Shown one piece after another: positions 1 to 9,151 of a stretch of DNA of 64,000 nt. The stretch covers positions 30,838 through 94,837 of the forward strand of contig JANRIC010000056.1 in assembly GCA_033765345.1 (NCBI GenBank), written 5' to 3'. The translations under genes were made by a program, and so were the position numbers. Each line of letters begins with the position of its first letter. Position 1 is the stretch's first letter. The notes beneath the pieces are model-generated. The model was given only the letters and a program-made list of their open reading frames with translations, was not told the DNA's origin and did no database searches. This DNA is from JANRIC01 sp033765345. Lineage in GTDB: Bacteria > Bacteroidota > Bacteroidia > Cytophagales > Microscillaceae.

Positions 1-181
1 TGGCGAGTTCTTTTTCATAATCGGCTTTATTTTCAGCCATGATCTTGTTCAGATCATTGATAGCGGCATTTTTATTTTGCAATATCAGGTAGATGAGTAA
101 GATATTGGCAAGCACCATTCCAACCAGGAGAAATACCAAAACAGATCTTCTTCGTTCTTGCCTTACTTGTTTCTTTTCCAT
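1..181 (-). CDS. Small membrane-anchored coiled-coil protein, N-terminal part
   Basis: This reading frame on the minus strand starts with ATG at 181 and runs off the left edge, so only about 60 N-terminal residues are visible. A charged start (MEKKQVRQERRR) is followed by one hydrophobic segment, about residues 13-32, and then a polar, Asn/Lys/Glu-rich stretch that looks like the start of a coiled coil. The topology suggests a type II inner-membrane protein with its bulk in the periplasm. I do not recognise the family. It is the last visible gene of the minus-strand run that includes the acyltransferase and glycosyltransferase upstream, with a gap of 130 bases. Confidence is high that it is coding and low for any function. 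Confidence 0.6.
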   Translation of the reverse strand, partial: MEKKQVRQERRRSVLVFLLVGMVLANILLIYLILQNKNAAINDLNKIMAENKADYEKELA

Positions 182-311
182 TATTGTAAGAATATTTAAT
201 TAAATTTGAATACAAAATTAATGGTTTATCTAATTTTTTCAAGAATTAAGCCACAACATTTATTTATTCGGATAATTCACGGACAGTTTGGTTTAAAACC
301 TATATATTTTT

Positions 312-962
312 TCAGGCTTTGTACTTCTGCGCCGGATTTCCAAAAACGGTTGCGTCTTCGTCTACGTCCTTGATCACCACCGAACCTGCCCCTACACGAG
401 CACCTGCGCCGATCTTCACTCCGGCCACAATCGTAACCCCACTCCCAATAAAAGCACCTTCACCGATTTCTACTTGGGCATTGATGATGCTTCCGGCACC
501 GATCTGCACATAATCGCCGATTTTTGTTTCATGATCAATGATTGCCCCTGCGTGCACAATGCAGTAGCCGCCCAACTGTACGTAAGCACCCAATATCGCT
601 CCAGCATTGATCAGATTGCCATAGCCCATCTCCACGGTACTTGAGATGGTAGCTGTGGCATGGATAGCATTTACGGGTACAGTTTTGCGTTTTTCGCGAA
701 GCATCTCTACAAGGACTTTTTTGGGGCGATTTTCATCCAAAGCCACAAAAGCGTCGCATTGTTTACCGATGAGTTTTAAAAATTCTGTGTTATCGGTGCT
801 TCCCAGAACCGTTACAAAGTCAAATTCTTTGCCTTGAAGGCTTTCGTTATCATCCAAAAAACCATAAACGACTACCTTATTGGTTTTAAATATCTCAAGG
901 GCTGCCTTACCCAGCCCGCCGGCTCCAAAAATGATTACCGGTTCTAATGAAGATTCTGCCAT
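312..962 (-). CDS. NeuD/PglD-family sugar O-/N-acyltransferase
   Basis: The 216-residue protein begins with a Rossmann-like nucleotide-binding segment (IIFGAGGLGKAA) followed by a left-handed beta-helix of hexapeptide repeats (residues about 100-205, e.g. GYGNLINAGAILGAYVQLGG). This is the layout of the NeuD/PglD acyltransferases, which transfer acetyl groups from acetyl-CoA to UDP-amino sugars or sialic acids in the cytoplasm. Two His residues in the repeat region (VHAGAIIDHE) match the catalytic His site of the family. Length is normal. It lies 8 bases downstream of the membrane glycosyltransferase gene, so the two are probably cotranscribed in a surface-glycan function. The exact substrate cannot be read from sequence. 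Confidence 0.85.
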   Translation of the reverse strand: MAESSLEPVIIFGAGGLGKAALEIFKTNKVVVYGFLDDNESLQGKEFDFVTVLGSTDNTEFLKLIGKQCDAFVALDENRPKKVLVEMLREKRKTVPVNAIHATATISSTVEMGYGNLINAGAILGAYVQLGGYCIVHAGAIIDHETKIGDYVQIGAGSIINAQVEIGEGAFIGSGVTIVAGVKIGAGARVGAGSVVIKDVDEDATVFGNPAQKYKA

Positions 963-970
963 AGTATTTT

Positions 971-2683
971 TTAGGGTAATTTATTTTGATAAATTTTTAC
1001 CAGATCATCTTCTTTGAATAAATGATAAGAAGATAGATTTGTTTCTTGAGGAAAAACCCATCCTTTATATACAATTATCCAGGAATAAGCCTTTGTAGGC
1101 TGAAAATTATGGGTTTCTATGTCAAATTTTTGTTTTTTCTTAAAAGCTTCATATTGAATAAAAGTCAGATAGGTATCTTCATTGACAAAAAGCTGCTTGG
1201 GCTGTTCTGCCAATATCTTGAGTGCAAGTTCCTGAAATACAGGAGTTTGATAGTCTATCCAAAGGACTTTGACCAAAATTAATATTTGTATAAAACTAAA
1301 TCCCCCCAAAATTAGATTTTCTTTTTTATTAAAAAAATAAGTGCCGAGTTCTATCACAATAAAGCTTATCGGAATGGATAAATACATCCACACCCTGGGA
1401 AAGGGCAAAACACGCTGCATAAATATCGGTAGAGCAGGTGCAAATATCAAAAAAAGCATCAATACCTGGCTTTGCGCTGCCCTGGTTTCTATTTTTTTAT
1501 GTTGAGCGACACTAAAAATATAAATTCCCAATAGCCCTATAAAAAGCCCTCCGACAACCATACCCGCATCATCCCAGAAAAAACGACTGATTTCTTCAAA
1601 ATAAGCAGGAATCCCCGCCCAAAAATCCGTCCAGCTCAAAGAAGCTACCCAACTGTTGTTGCTTAATGCCTTCCAACCGTTAAGCCATATCACCGGACTG
1701 TACAGCAAGATCGTGAGCCCGATGACCTGGAGATTTAAAATCAGTAATCTCTTAAAAACCAAGAGATTAAAATCAATAAAAGACCAGAAAAATAAAAAAG
1801 CCGTCAGTGCGAAATAAGGATACAAAAAAGTAGGAATACAATAAAAACCCAAACTTGCACCCAATACATAGATGATGTTGGCTGAAGGTGTACTTTGTCT
1901 TGCAGCCAGGAGTTTTAAACCTAATGGCATCGTAAGCAGAAGAAAAAATAACTGTAGCATATACCCCCGCCCCAAAATACTGTAGGTAAAAAAGGGTATC
2001 TGCAGATTCAAAATCAGGCAAGCCCACCAAGCAATCTTAAAATTATACAATCTGTATACCCAGTAAAAAAAGATCAGTGAGCATCCCAGACTTGCCCAGA
2101 CAGATAGTAAACGCATCCCCCAGACTGGTTCTTCCCAGAGAAATCCTCCAAAATGGTTAAACAAAGCACCCAGGAGATTAAACAAAATATGGTTATTCGG
2201 ACCAGGGTAATAACTAACCGCCACCAGTACCCCAGGGCTGACAAAGTAGACATAACTAAATACTTCATCCACGAGTAGCGGAAAAAAAAAGATGAGGGTA
2301 AAACGTACTAAAAATAAGGCGATTAACAGCCCTCCCAATAGTCTTTTTTGAACACTAGAAAAATGTGGATAACTTGTGGATAACTTTTTTAGAAAATTCT
2401 TAGCTTCTGATTCTAAGCTTTTTAGGCCTGAAAAAACAAAATTATTGATATAATTAATAAAAAAAATACAAGAAATTAGAGAAAAATCGAGAATTATACA
2501 AAAAATTTTGAGAAGTTGAAATCGGTGGTATGTGAATAACTTTTCTCGGAAGGCTCCAATTTTATCCGTTTTTTCATAAAATTCCAAGAGTTGCAGGCTA
2601 ATTTTTTCGTAGGAATTTTGATACAAAAAGACGCTCAAACTAAGTGCCGCTAATATACTCAGACACAAAAAAATAGCAACCAA
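971..2683 (-). CDS. GT-C type membrane glycosyltransferase (PMT/ArnT-like, GT39/GT83 superfamily)
   Basis: The 570-residue polytopic membrane protein has about 11-13 hydrophobic helices. After an N-terminal pair of helices and a soluble loop, residues about 135-165 hold the first-loop signature of GT-C enzymes, an acidic pair (LLVDEVFSY) followed by PGPNNHILF, comparable to the D-E and NNHP motifs of ArnT and PMT proteins. Such enzymes use polyprenyl-phosphate sugars and act on the periplasmic side. The soluble C-terminal tail is short. The N-terminal ~110 residues before the first catalytic loop are longer than in typical ArnT and I cannot assign them. The NeuD-like gene follows after 8 bases. 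Function beyond lipid-linked sugar transfer is inference. Confidence 0.7.
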   Translation of the reverse strand: MVAIFLCLSILAALSLSVFLYQNSYEKISLQLLEFYEKTDKIGAFREKLFTYHRFQLLKIFCIILDFSLISCIFFINYINNFVFSGLKSLESEAKNFLKKLSTSYPHFSSVQKRLLGGLLIALFLVRFTLIFFFPLLVDEVFSYVYFVSPGVLVAVSYYPGPNNHILFNLLGALFNHFGGFLWEEPVWGMRLLSVWASLGCSLIFFYWVYRLYNFKIAWWACLILNLQIPFFTYSILGRGYMLQLFFLLLTMPLGLKLLAARQSTPSANIIYVLGASLGFYCIPTFLYPYFALTAFLFFWSFIDFNLLVFKRLLILNLQVIGLTILLYSPVIWLNGWKALSNNSWVASLSWTDFWAGIPAYFEEISRFFWDDAGMVVGGLFIGLLGIYIFSVAQHKKIETRAAQSQVLMLFLIFAPALPIFMQRVLPFPRVWMYLSIPISFIVIELGTYFFNKKENLILGGFSFIQILILVKVLWIDYQTPVFQELALKILAEQPKQLFVNEDTYLTFIQYEAFKKKQKFDIETHNFQPTKAYSWIIVYKGWVFPQETNLSSYHLFKEDDLVKIYQNKLP

Positions 2684-2747
2684 GAGAGAGACATAAAATT
2701 TGTTTCGGGTTAAAATCGCTTTGGTGTTTTGCAGAATTTATCCATTC

Positions 2748-2785
2748 AAAAAAGATGTAGCAAACGTTGGGTACAACGTTGCTAC
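2748..2785 (-). terminator. Rho-independent terminator after rny
   Basis: A 12-bp stem with one bulged A (arms 2757-2769 and 2774-2785, GTAGCAAACGTTG against CAACGTTGCTAC, loop GGTA) is followed, on the minus strand, by a T-rich stretch at 2748-2755. It sits just past the stop codon of rny, which reads toward it. Confidence 0.75.
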
Positions 2786-2793
2786 AATTACAT

Positions 2794-4371
2794 TTATTTG
2801 GCGTAACTCACGGCACGCATCTCACGGATTACTGTGATCTTGACCTGCCCGGGGTACTGCATGTCTTGCTCGATCTTCTGAGAAATGTCAAAAGAAAGCA
2901 TATTGGCTTGCTCGTCTGACACGGCATCTGAATCTACAATGACCCGCAGCTCTCTACCTGCCTGAATGGCATAACATTTACTCACGCCGTCAAAGGCTAC
3001 TGCGAGGGCTTCTAGGTCTTTCAAGCGTTTGATATAAGATTCCATGACCTCTCTACGGGCACCGGGTCTTGAACCTGAAATGGCATCACAGGCCTGTACC
3101 AAGGGCGAAATGAGGCAATTCATCTCGATTTCGTCGTGGTGGGCACCTATAGCATTACAAACTTCGGGGTGTTCTTTGTATTTTTTGGCAAGTTCCATAC
3201 CCAAGATGGCGTGCGGCATATCAGTTTCATCGGGGTATACCTTGCCGATGTCGTGGAGTAGTCCGGCTCTTTTGGCCAGTTTGGAGTTCAGCCCAAGCTC
3301 AGAGGCCATAGTAGCGCAAAGTTTGGCGACTTCTCGAGAGTGTTGGAGCAGGTTTTGTCCGTAGGAAGAACGAAACCGCATACGACCTACCAGTTTGATC
3401 AATTCAGGATGCAGACCGTGGATACCCAGATCGATTACCGTTCTCTCACCCAATTCGGCGATTTGCTCCTCGATGCTTTTGGTGGTTTTGGCTACAATTT
3501 CCTCGATACGAGCGGGGTGGATTCGTCCGTCGGTAACTAATTTTTGGAGTGAAAGCCGGGCGATTTCCCTTCTGACGGGGTCAAATCCTGAAATGATGAT
3601 TGCCTCTGGAGTATCGTCTACGATGATTTCTACCCCTGTAGCGGCTTCGAGGGCACGAATATTTCGTCCTTCACGGCCGATGATTTTGCCTTTGATGTCA
3701 TCGCTTTCGATATTAAAGACCGATACACAGTTCTCGATGGCGTGTTCGGTAGCGGTGCGTTGGATAGTCTCGATGACTACTTTTTTGGCGGCTTTGGTGG
3801 CAGAAAGTTTGGCTTCTTCGATAATGTCTTTGATATAAGAAGCGGCTTTGGCGTGTGCTTCTTCTTTAAGTGCTTCGGTCAATTGTTCGCGGGCTTCTTC
3901 GGCGGTGAGGTTGGCGATTTTTTCCAATTGAGTTACCTGGGAGAGGCGGAGTTTTTCGGCTTCATCCTTTTTCTTGGCGATGATTTCGGTTTGATCCATC
4001 AAACTGTCTTTGATGGCAGTGAGTTCGGTTTCTCGTCGTTTGGTTTGTTCCATCATTTTACTGAGGTTTTGCTCTCTTTGTTTGAGTTTATTCTCATTGA
4101 GAATGATTTGATTTTTACGACGATTGGCTTCTTCTTCAAAATCCGCTTTCATTTTGATAAATTTCTCTTTGGCCTCGAGGAGTTTATTTTTTCTCTTATT
4201 TTCGGCATCCAAGAGTATGGTGTCGGATTTAAGTTTGGCTTCTTCAATAAGGAGGTTGGCTTTTTCTTTTTTGTCCTCTTCCATTCTCTTCAAGGCACTT
4301 TTGAAAATGAATCTATCTATGCCTATTCCAAGACCGATAGATACTACTGCAATTAAAATATATATGACCAT
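2794..4371 (-). CDS. rny: Ribonuclease Y
   Basis: The 525-residue protein has the full RNase Y layout: an N-terminal transmembrane helix (residues about 2-20), a long Lys/Glu-rich coiled coil (about 25-195), a KH RNA-binding domain with the GRE-G-R loop (GKIIGREGRNIRALE, about 225-245), and an HD phosphodiesterase domain with the metal-binding HDIGK near residue 371. It ends with a typical C-terminal strand (ITVIREMRAV). The family are membrane-bound endoribonucleases that start mRNA decay. Length is normal. It lies downstream of zapA with a 225-base gap that may hold a small RNA gene, and is closed by a strong hairpin terminator. Confidence 0.97.
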   Translation of the reverse strand: MVIYILIAVVSIGLGIGIDRFIFKSALKRMEEDKKEKANLLIEEAKLKSDTILLDAENKRKNKLLEAKEKFIKMKADFEEEANRRKNQIILNENKLKQREQNLSKMMEQTKRRETELTAIKDSLMDQTEIIAKKKDEAEKLRLSQVTQLEKIANLTAEEAREQLTEALKEEAHAKAASYIKDIIEEAKLSATKAAKKVVIETIQRTATEHAIENCVSVFNIESDDIKGKIIGREGRNIRALEAATGVEIIVDDTPEAIIISGFDPVRREIARLSLQKLVTDGRIHPARIEEIVAKTTKSIEEQIAELGERTVIDLGIHGLHPELIKLVGRMRFRSSYGQNLLQHSREVAKLCATMASELGLNSKLAKRAGLLHDIGKVYPDETDMPHAILGMELAKKYKEHPEVCNAIGAHHDEIEMNCLISPLVQACDAISGSRPGARREVMESYIKRLKDLEALAVAFDGVSKCYAIQAGRELRVIVDSDAVSDEQANMLSFDISQKIEQDMQYPGQVKITVIREMRAVSYAK

Positions 4372-4414
4372 ATTGGGTTGATATAATTAAGATTTTTTAA
4401 ATATTATAAATATT

Positions 4415-4532
4415 GAAAAAAAACATATTTGATCGGCGAATCATATACTTCACTGACCAAAAAACATAATTAAACTAAATTCGGCTCAATGAGGGGGAAA
4501 TTGGATAGAAAACCGGAAAGAAAGGGGATTCG
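4415..4532 (-). ncRNA. Candidate small RNA between zapA and rny (6S-like?)
   Basis: On the minus strand a near-match to the Bacteroidota -7 element (TACTTTG, at about 4540-4534) is followed by CGAATC (4532-4527), which pairs exactly with GATTCG about 90 bases later (4442-4437). A U-run (plus-strand A-run 4417-4424) follows. An inner pairing CGGTT/GAGCCG adds a hairpin. The result would be a transcript of about 110 bases with terminal stem, large internal loop and apical hairpin. That size and the position next to zapA resemble the 6S-RNA locus (ssrS is beside zapA in E. coli). I cannot match the conserved core of 6S-Flavo from memory, so the identity is a guess from position and pairing. Confidence 0.3.
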
Positions 4533-4596
4533 TCAAAGTATTAAGTCAGACTATATAAAACCTTGAATATCAATACATGGGCAGAAATCACTACAA

Positions 4597-4881
4597 TTAA
4601 GATGAGATCATTTCATCTATGCTAGAAATTTTGTTTTTGAGCAAGGCCTGAGATTTTTGGGTATTTTCCTGCAGGGTGAGCAGGTCTACCATACAATCAA
4701 AGGCAGCCATGGCGAGTAGGTCTTGTTTATCCTGTACGCCGAGGTGCTTGCTGAAATATTTTAATTTTTGGTTGATCATAGATCCTGCTTTACGCAACTT
4801 ACTTTCCATACTTTGCTCGGTATGCATGGGATAATCCCTGTCGGCAATTTTAATTTTAATGGAAAGTTTTTGATTCATCAT
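4597..4881 (-). CDS. zapA: Cell division protein ZapA
   Basis: The 94-residue protein begins with a short beta-rich head (KLSIKIKIADRDYPM) followed by a long helix, the layout of ZapA. In that family the head dimerises and the helix forms an antiparallel coiled coil that cross-links FtsZ filaments at the division site. The motif of an early Glu-Glu/Arg-Lys stretch then a hydrophobic helix (QDLLAMAAFDCMVDLL) fits. A second Met follows the first, so the start may be one codon later. It lies between a small coiled-coil gene and rny, a neighbourhood that recurs in Bacteroidota. Confidence 0.85.
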   Translation of the reverse strand: MMNQKLSIKIKIADRDYPMHTEQSMESKLRKAGSMINQKLKYFSKHLGVQDKQDLLAMAAFDCMVDLLTLQENTQKSQALLKNKISSIDEMISS

Positions 4882-4933
4882 GTATGCTATGGGGTTTTAA
4901 AAATTTATCTGAATTTAAATTTATTAATTAATT

Positions 4934-5230
4934 TTATTTATTTAAATAGTTAATACATTGATCAAGATGTATAATGTATTCATCCAGTTTTTTCTTTAAT
5001 CCGGCACTATCTTCTTCACCAGCCATCATTGAAGTAACAAGTTTATTAAAATTTTCTTGATTTTGAAAATGTTTTAGCTGTATATTTTGATTTTTAATTG
5101 TTTTTTTTAAAGTCATATTCTCCTCTACGGCCGTTTCTAGTTGTTTCTGGAGGCTACTACACTTCAAAACCAGGGTATATATCTTTTTTTCCAGGTTATT
5201 GAGAAGCTCTATTAATTCTTCATTTTGCAT
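4934..5230 (-). CDS. Small coiled-coil protein, possible ZapB-like division factor
   Basis: The 98-residue protein is almost entirely helical with heptad-like spacing (residues about 3-60: ELIELLNNLEKKIYTL, then QLETAVEENMTL), followed by a short second helix. No catalytic motif is visible. It is placed between pheT and zapA, 52 bases upstream of zapA and on the same strand. By analogy to ZapB, which is a small all-coiled-coil partner of ZapA, a role at the division ring is plausible, but this is inference from size, structure and position only. Start is ATG at 5230 with no clear Shine-Dalgarno. Confidence 0.6.
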   Translation of the reverse strand: MQNEELIELLNNLEKKIYTLVLKCSSLQKQLETAVEENMTLKKTIKNQNIQLKHFQNQENFNKLVTSMMAGEEDSAGLKKKLDEYIIHLDQCINYLNK

Positions 5231-5389
5231 AATATCATGACAACAAATTACCGGAAATCTAAGTTTTGAACCCGGTTTAGCCGCAGAGACCTTCCGACTA
5301 TGGGTAATGGATGTAGGGCATGACCAAGTCTAGTCTATACGAAACCTAACCTATCATCAAGCCCATAGCTTGCCCCTATCCTGATGCCC

Positions 5390-7846
5390 TTACTTTCGTA
5401 TGCTGGCGCCCAACTCCGTTTCAAAAGCCTGAATCAGTTTATTCATGGTTTTTTCAATTACTTTGTCAGTAAGGGTTTGGGTTTTATCTTCCAGAATCAA
5501 GCTGATCGCATAAGCTTTTTTATTAGCTTCAATGTTAGGTCCTTGATACACATCAAAGACATTGAGGGACTTAAGCAGCGTCTTTTCTTTGGATAAAGCC
5601 AGTGCTTTGACTTCCTGGAAGGTGATTTTTTTATCCAAAACCAGGGATAAATCCCTTCTGACTTCGGGAAAGCGTGAAATTTCTTCAATTTTCACGTGAC
5701 TTTGATACTGATTAACGAGGAGTTCCCAATCCAATTCCGCATAAAATATGGGCTGCACGATGTTAAAAGCTTTCCCCAATTTCTTTTTCAAAAGACCCAA
5801 ATGCGCCACAGGTTTTTTACGATACACATAAGTCAGTCCATAGTCAAAAGCATCCTGGTTAAGGGTCTCAGTATCGAAACTCGTAAGATTCAGACGTTTG
5901 AGGATGTGTTGTACATAAGCTGCCACATGATAAAAACTTAGCGCAGATTTTTCTGGTTCTTTGGCATGTATCGGTGCAATCCAGGTTTGAGCGTGCTGAT
6001 TCCCGGTTAGAAATAATGCCAGGCGGACGCGCTCCTCGTATTTGTCTAAGCCCGCTGCTTCGGGTTTATTTTTTTGATAAACCTTGCCGAACTCAAAGAA
6101 TTTAAGGTCATTTTGACGGCGATTGAGGTTATAGGCTAGTACTTCCAAACCGGAAAAAAGCAAGGTTTGGCGCATCACTTCCAGGTCTTCGCTCAGGCGA
6201 TTGAGGATAATCACGTTATGATCTTCTTTTAAATCCTCCAACAGATGGATGTATGAGGGCTTGGTAAGCGAATTATTCATCATCTCACTAAATCCCTGAG
6301 CAGCAAGCATTTGGCTGATTTGGTATTGTAATTTATGTGGGTCGGGTTCTGGAAATTCAGCCAGATAGGAAGCTCCCAAAGTCTCTCCCGGCTCGATGTG
6401 ATCATATCCATACATCCGGGCAATTTCTTCAATAATATCGGCTTCGCGTTGCACATCTACCCGATAGGGCGGTACAGATACCGTAAAACCTATTTCATTT
6501 TCCTCAGAAATACCAATTTCAAGCAAAGAAAGAATATTTTTGATCAACTCCCGATCCAATTTTTTTCCAATCAGTCGATCAATGTTTTTGTATTTTACTG
6601 GGAACACAAAATGATCAATTGCTTGAGGATAAACATCCACAATCCCAGAGGCAATCTTACCTCCGGCCACTTCTTTGATCAATAAGGCAGCTCTACGAAG
6701 GGCAAGAAGCGTAGCGTTGGGGTCAGTTCCTCGTTCAAATCGAAAAGAAGCATCCGTTTTCAAGCCGTGATACTGAGAAGTACGGCGTACATATCCCGGA
6801 TTAAAGTAAGCACTTTCCAGGAAAACCCTGGTTGTGGTGTTACTTACCCCTGATTTCAAACCACCAAACACACCAGCAATACACATTGGCTTTTCATCCC
6901 CGTCACAGATCATCAAATCATTTTGACTGAGCTTTCTTTCTTGTCCGTCAAGGGTAACAAATCGCGTATCCTGGGCTAAGGTTTTGACAATCACCTTACT
7001 CCCGGCGATTTGATCGGCATCAAATGCGTGTAGTGGTTGCCCCAGCTCATGTAACACGAAGTTGGTTACATCCACAATATTGTTGATTGGACTAAGTCCT
7101 ATGGATTTCAGGCGGTTTTGTAGCCAAAGAGGCGATTCTTTTACGGTCAGCCCTGTCAGAGTAATGCCTGAATATCGAGGGCAAGCCTCGGTATTTTCTA
7201 CCAATACCTCGATAGGTAGGTCAGCATGATCTATCTGAAAACCGGATAAATCGGGGAGGCTAAGTTCTTGATTGAATAAAGCCCGAAGATCACGCGCTAC
7301 TCCCCAATGCGAAGCGGCGTCGGCACGGTTGGGTGTAAGCCCAATGACCAAAACTTCATCTTTGAAAGGCTTGAAATATTCGGCGGCTGGTGTGCCATTA
7401 GGCAGATTGGTATTCAGCACCATAATGCCTTCGTGTGAGCTTCCTAGACCTATTTCGTCTTCGGCACAGATCATTCCTTCGGAAACTTCTCCACGGATTT
7501 TGGATTTTTTAATTTGAAAAGGTTCTCCTCCGGTAGGGTAAAGCATGGCATCTAGGGTAGCCACTACAACTTTTTGCCCAGTGGCTACATTAGCAGCCCC
7601 ACAAACAATCGGCGCAGGGGTTTCTTTGCCAATATCTACGGTAGTTACGCTTAATTTATCCGCATTGGGGTGTTTCTCTTTGCTGAGTACTTCCCCGATG
7701 ACCATACCCTCAAGGCTTCCGGGTATTTGTTCGTAGGTCTCGATAGCTTCGAGCTCTAGCCCAATGGAAGTTAATTTTTTTCCCAGTTCTTCGGCAGTGA
7801 GTTCAATATGGATGTATTGTTTGAGCCAACTAAGGGCAATTTTCAT
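5390..7846 (-). CDS. pheT: Phenylalanine--tRNA ligase, beta subunit
   Basis: The 818-residue protein is the large subunit of the cytoplasmic alpha2-beta2 enzyme that charges tRNA-Phe. Visible domains in order are the B1 and OB-type tRNA-binding domain (residues about 40-150, GEVLSKEKHPNADKL), B3/B4 editing domain (about 210-390, with LDGQERKL and FRFERGTDP), B5 domain (about 400-480), catalytic-like core (about 490-700) and the C-terminal ferredoxin-fold anticodon-binding domain (RFPEVRRDLSLVLD, about 725-818). Length is normal for Bacteroidota. The alpha subunit gene pheS is not nearby. It is divergent from aroB. Confidence 0.97.
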   Translation of the reverse strand: MKIALSWLKQYIHIELTAEELGKKLTSIGLELEAIETYEQIPGSLEGMVIGEVLSKEKHPNADKLSVTTVDIGKETPAPIVCGAANVATGQKVVVATLDAMLYPTGGEPFQIKKSKIRGEVSEGMICAEDEIGLGSSHEGIMVLNTNLPNGTPAAEYFKPFKDEVLVIGLTPNRADAASHWGVARDLRALFNQELSLPDLSGFQIDHADLPIEVLVENTEACPRYSGITLTGLTVKESPLWLQNRLKSIGLSPINNIVDVTNFVLHELGQPLHAFDADQIAGSKVIVKTLAQDTRFVTLDGQERKLSQNDLMICDGDEKPMCIAGVFGGLKSGVSNTTTRVFLESAYFNPGYVRRTSQYHGLKTDASFRFERGTDPNATLLALRRAALLIKEVAGGKIASGIVDVYPQAIDHFVFPVKYKNIDRLIGKKLDRELIKNILSLLEIGISEENEIGFTVSVPPYRVDVQREADIIEEIARMYGYDHIEPGETLGASYLAEFPEPDPHKLQYQISQMLAAQGFSEMMNNSLTKPSYIHLLEDLKEDHNVIILNRLSEDLEVMRQTLLFSGLEVLAYNLNRRQNDLKFFEFGKVYQKNKPEAAGLDKYEERVRLALFLTGNQHAQTWIAPIHAKEPEKSALSFYHVAAYVQHILKRLNLTSFDTETLNQDAFDYGLTYVYRKKPVAHLGLLKKKLGKAFNIVQPIFYAELDWELLVNQYQSHVKIEEISRFPEVRRDLSLVLDKKITFQEVKALALSKEKTLLKSLNVFDVYQGPNIEANKKAYAISLILEDKTQTLTDKVIEKTMNKLIQAFETELGASIRK

Positions 7847-7908
7847 AAGAATCTGTATTTTTTAAGCCTCAATGGCTAATTGTGCATTTTATATACTTAA
7901 TTTGAGAT

Positions 7909-7916
7909 CAAAAATA
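7909..7916 (-). promoter_or_regulatory. Candidate -7 promoter element for pheT
   Basis: On the minus strand TATTTTTG matches the Bacteroidota -7 consensus TAnnTTTG exactly, 63 bases before the pheT start. The best -33 candidate (TTTG at 7943-7940) is 23 bases away, slightly long. Confidence 0.35.
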
Positions 7917-7978
7917 CGGAATGTATTCAGAAAAAGGAACAAATCTTCCAAAGATTAAAGCAATCAAATTTTAGCATC

Positions 7979-9061
7979 GTGGAAATTATTCAAAATTATG
8001 TATACCTTGCTGATAATCAACTTGCTGAATTACAAGAGATTATCGCCCAAAAAGATTTCACTAAAATTGCCTTATTAGTAGATGAAAATACGCATCGCTA
8101 CTGTTATCCTCTGATTCGAGATTTTCTGCCGAAGCATCAAATCATCGAAATCCCAAGCGGTGAAGAACATAAAAATCTCCAGACCTGCACACATATCTGG
8201 GAAGAAATGACCAAAGCTGGCTTGGATCGAAAATCCTTGCTCATCAACCTGGGAGGAGGCGTCGTGGGTGATATGGGTGGTTTTTGTGCAGCAACTTACA
8301 AACGGGGCATTGCTTTTATACAAGTCCCCACGACCCTACTTGCTCAGGTAGATGCCAGTGTGGGAGGAAAATTAGGTATTGATTTTCAGGGATTTAAAAA
8401 TCATATTGGCGTTTTTCAGGAACCAGAACTGGTCTGGATTGATACCACTTTTTTAAAAACTGTATCCGAATCGGAATTACGCTCAGGCTTTGCCGAAATC
8501 ATCAAACACTGCCTCATTGCTGATGCAGCACAATGGAAAGAATTGCTGGAAAAGATAGATTTCAGCCTGGGATTTCAGGCTTTGATTCAACAGGAGACCC
8601 AAAGAATCAGCCAGCTTGTGGCACACTCCGTCAAAATCAAAGCTCAAATTGTAGAAGCTGACCCGCTTGAAAAGGGACAGCGCAAACTCCTGAATTTTGG
8701 GCATACCCTGGGGCACGCCATAGAGACTTTTTACCTCTTTGACCCTGAGAAAAAACTACTTCACGGCGAAGCAATTGCTGTTGGGATGATTTGTGAAAGC
8801 TGGATTGCCTGGCAAAGAGGGTTTTTGTCAGCAGAGGAATTTCAAGAAATATCGGCTTTTATTCAATCTATTTACCCAAAAATTCTTTTACAAGAAGTTG
8901 ATTTTCAAAAAATTATTGCCTTAACTCTCCAGGATAAAAAAAATCAAGGTAATCAGGTACTTATGACCCTGCTAGAGGGCATAGGCAAGGGTGTTTATAA
9001 TATAGCAGTGTCAGAGGATGAGATGCGGGCGAGTTTGAAGTACTATGCTCATGCGGATTAA
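7979..9061 (+). CDS. aroB: 3-dehydroquinate synthase
   Basis: The 360-residue protein converts DAHP to 3-dehydroquinate in the shikimate pathway using NAD+ and a divalent metal. The diagnostic segments are present: SGEEHKNL, the glycine-rich NAD loop GGGVVGDMGGF, the substrate segment TTLLAQVDASVGGK, the metal-ligand region ELRSGFAEIIKHCLI, and NFGHTLGHAIE with LHGEAIAVGM. Length is normal. The start is a GTG at 7979. No in-frame ATG precedes it, although the frame stays open upstream for at least 60 bases, and the N-terminus aligns with the family from this point. The gene stands alone on the plus strand, divergent from pheT and convergent with the Crp/Fnr gene. Confidence 0.96.
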   Translation: MEIIQNYVYLADNQLAELQEIIAQKDFTKIALLVDENTHRYCYPLIRDFLPKHQIIEIPSGEEHKNLQTCTHIWEEMTKAGLDRKSLLINLGGGVVGDMGGFCAATYKRGIAFIQVPTTLLAQVDASVGGKLGIDFQGFKNHIGVFQEPELVWIDTTFLKTVSESELRSGFAEIIKHCLIADAAQWKELLEKIDFSLGFQALIQQETQRISQLVAHSVKIKAQIVEADPLEKGQRKLLNFGHTLGHAIETFYLFDPEKKLLHGEAIAVGMICESWIAWQRGFLSAEEFQEISAFIQSIYPKILLQEVDFQKIIALTLQDKKNQGNQVLMTLLEGIGKGVYNIAVSEDEMRASLKYYAHAD

Positions 9062-9107
9062 ATGCTGCTGAAATTTTCTCCATCCGGCTCAAACAAGGGC
9101 AAGCGGT

Positions 9108-9145
9108 AGGGGTTTAATCATCACTCCATCTTATCTGAAACCCCT
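9108..9145. terminator. Inverted repeat between convergent aroB and Crp/Fnr gene
   Basis: Arms AGGGGTTT (9108-9115) and AAACCCCT (9138-9145) pair perfectly over 8 bases with a 22-base loop. It lies between two genes that converge, so it could end transcripts from both sides, although the loop is long. Confidence 0.4.
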
Positions 9146-9151
9146 CAGATA

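Noticed and set aside
3742..4356. 204-codon plus-strand frame rich in Phe and Gly opposite rny
   Set aside because: It is the complement of the RNase Y coiled coil; the minus-strand protein is certain.
7979..9061. Alternative upstream start for aroB
   Set aside because: The frame is open upstream but has no ATG, GTG or TTG there that fits; the GTG at 7979 matches the length of the family.
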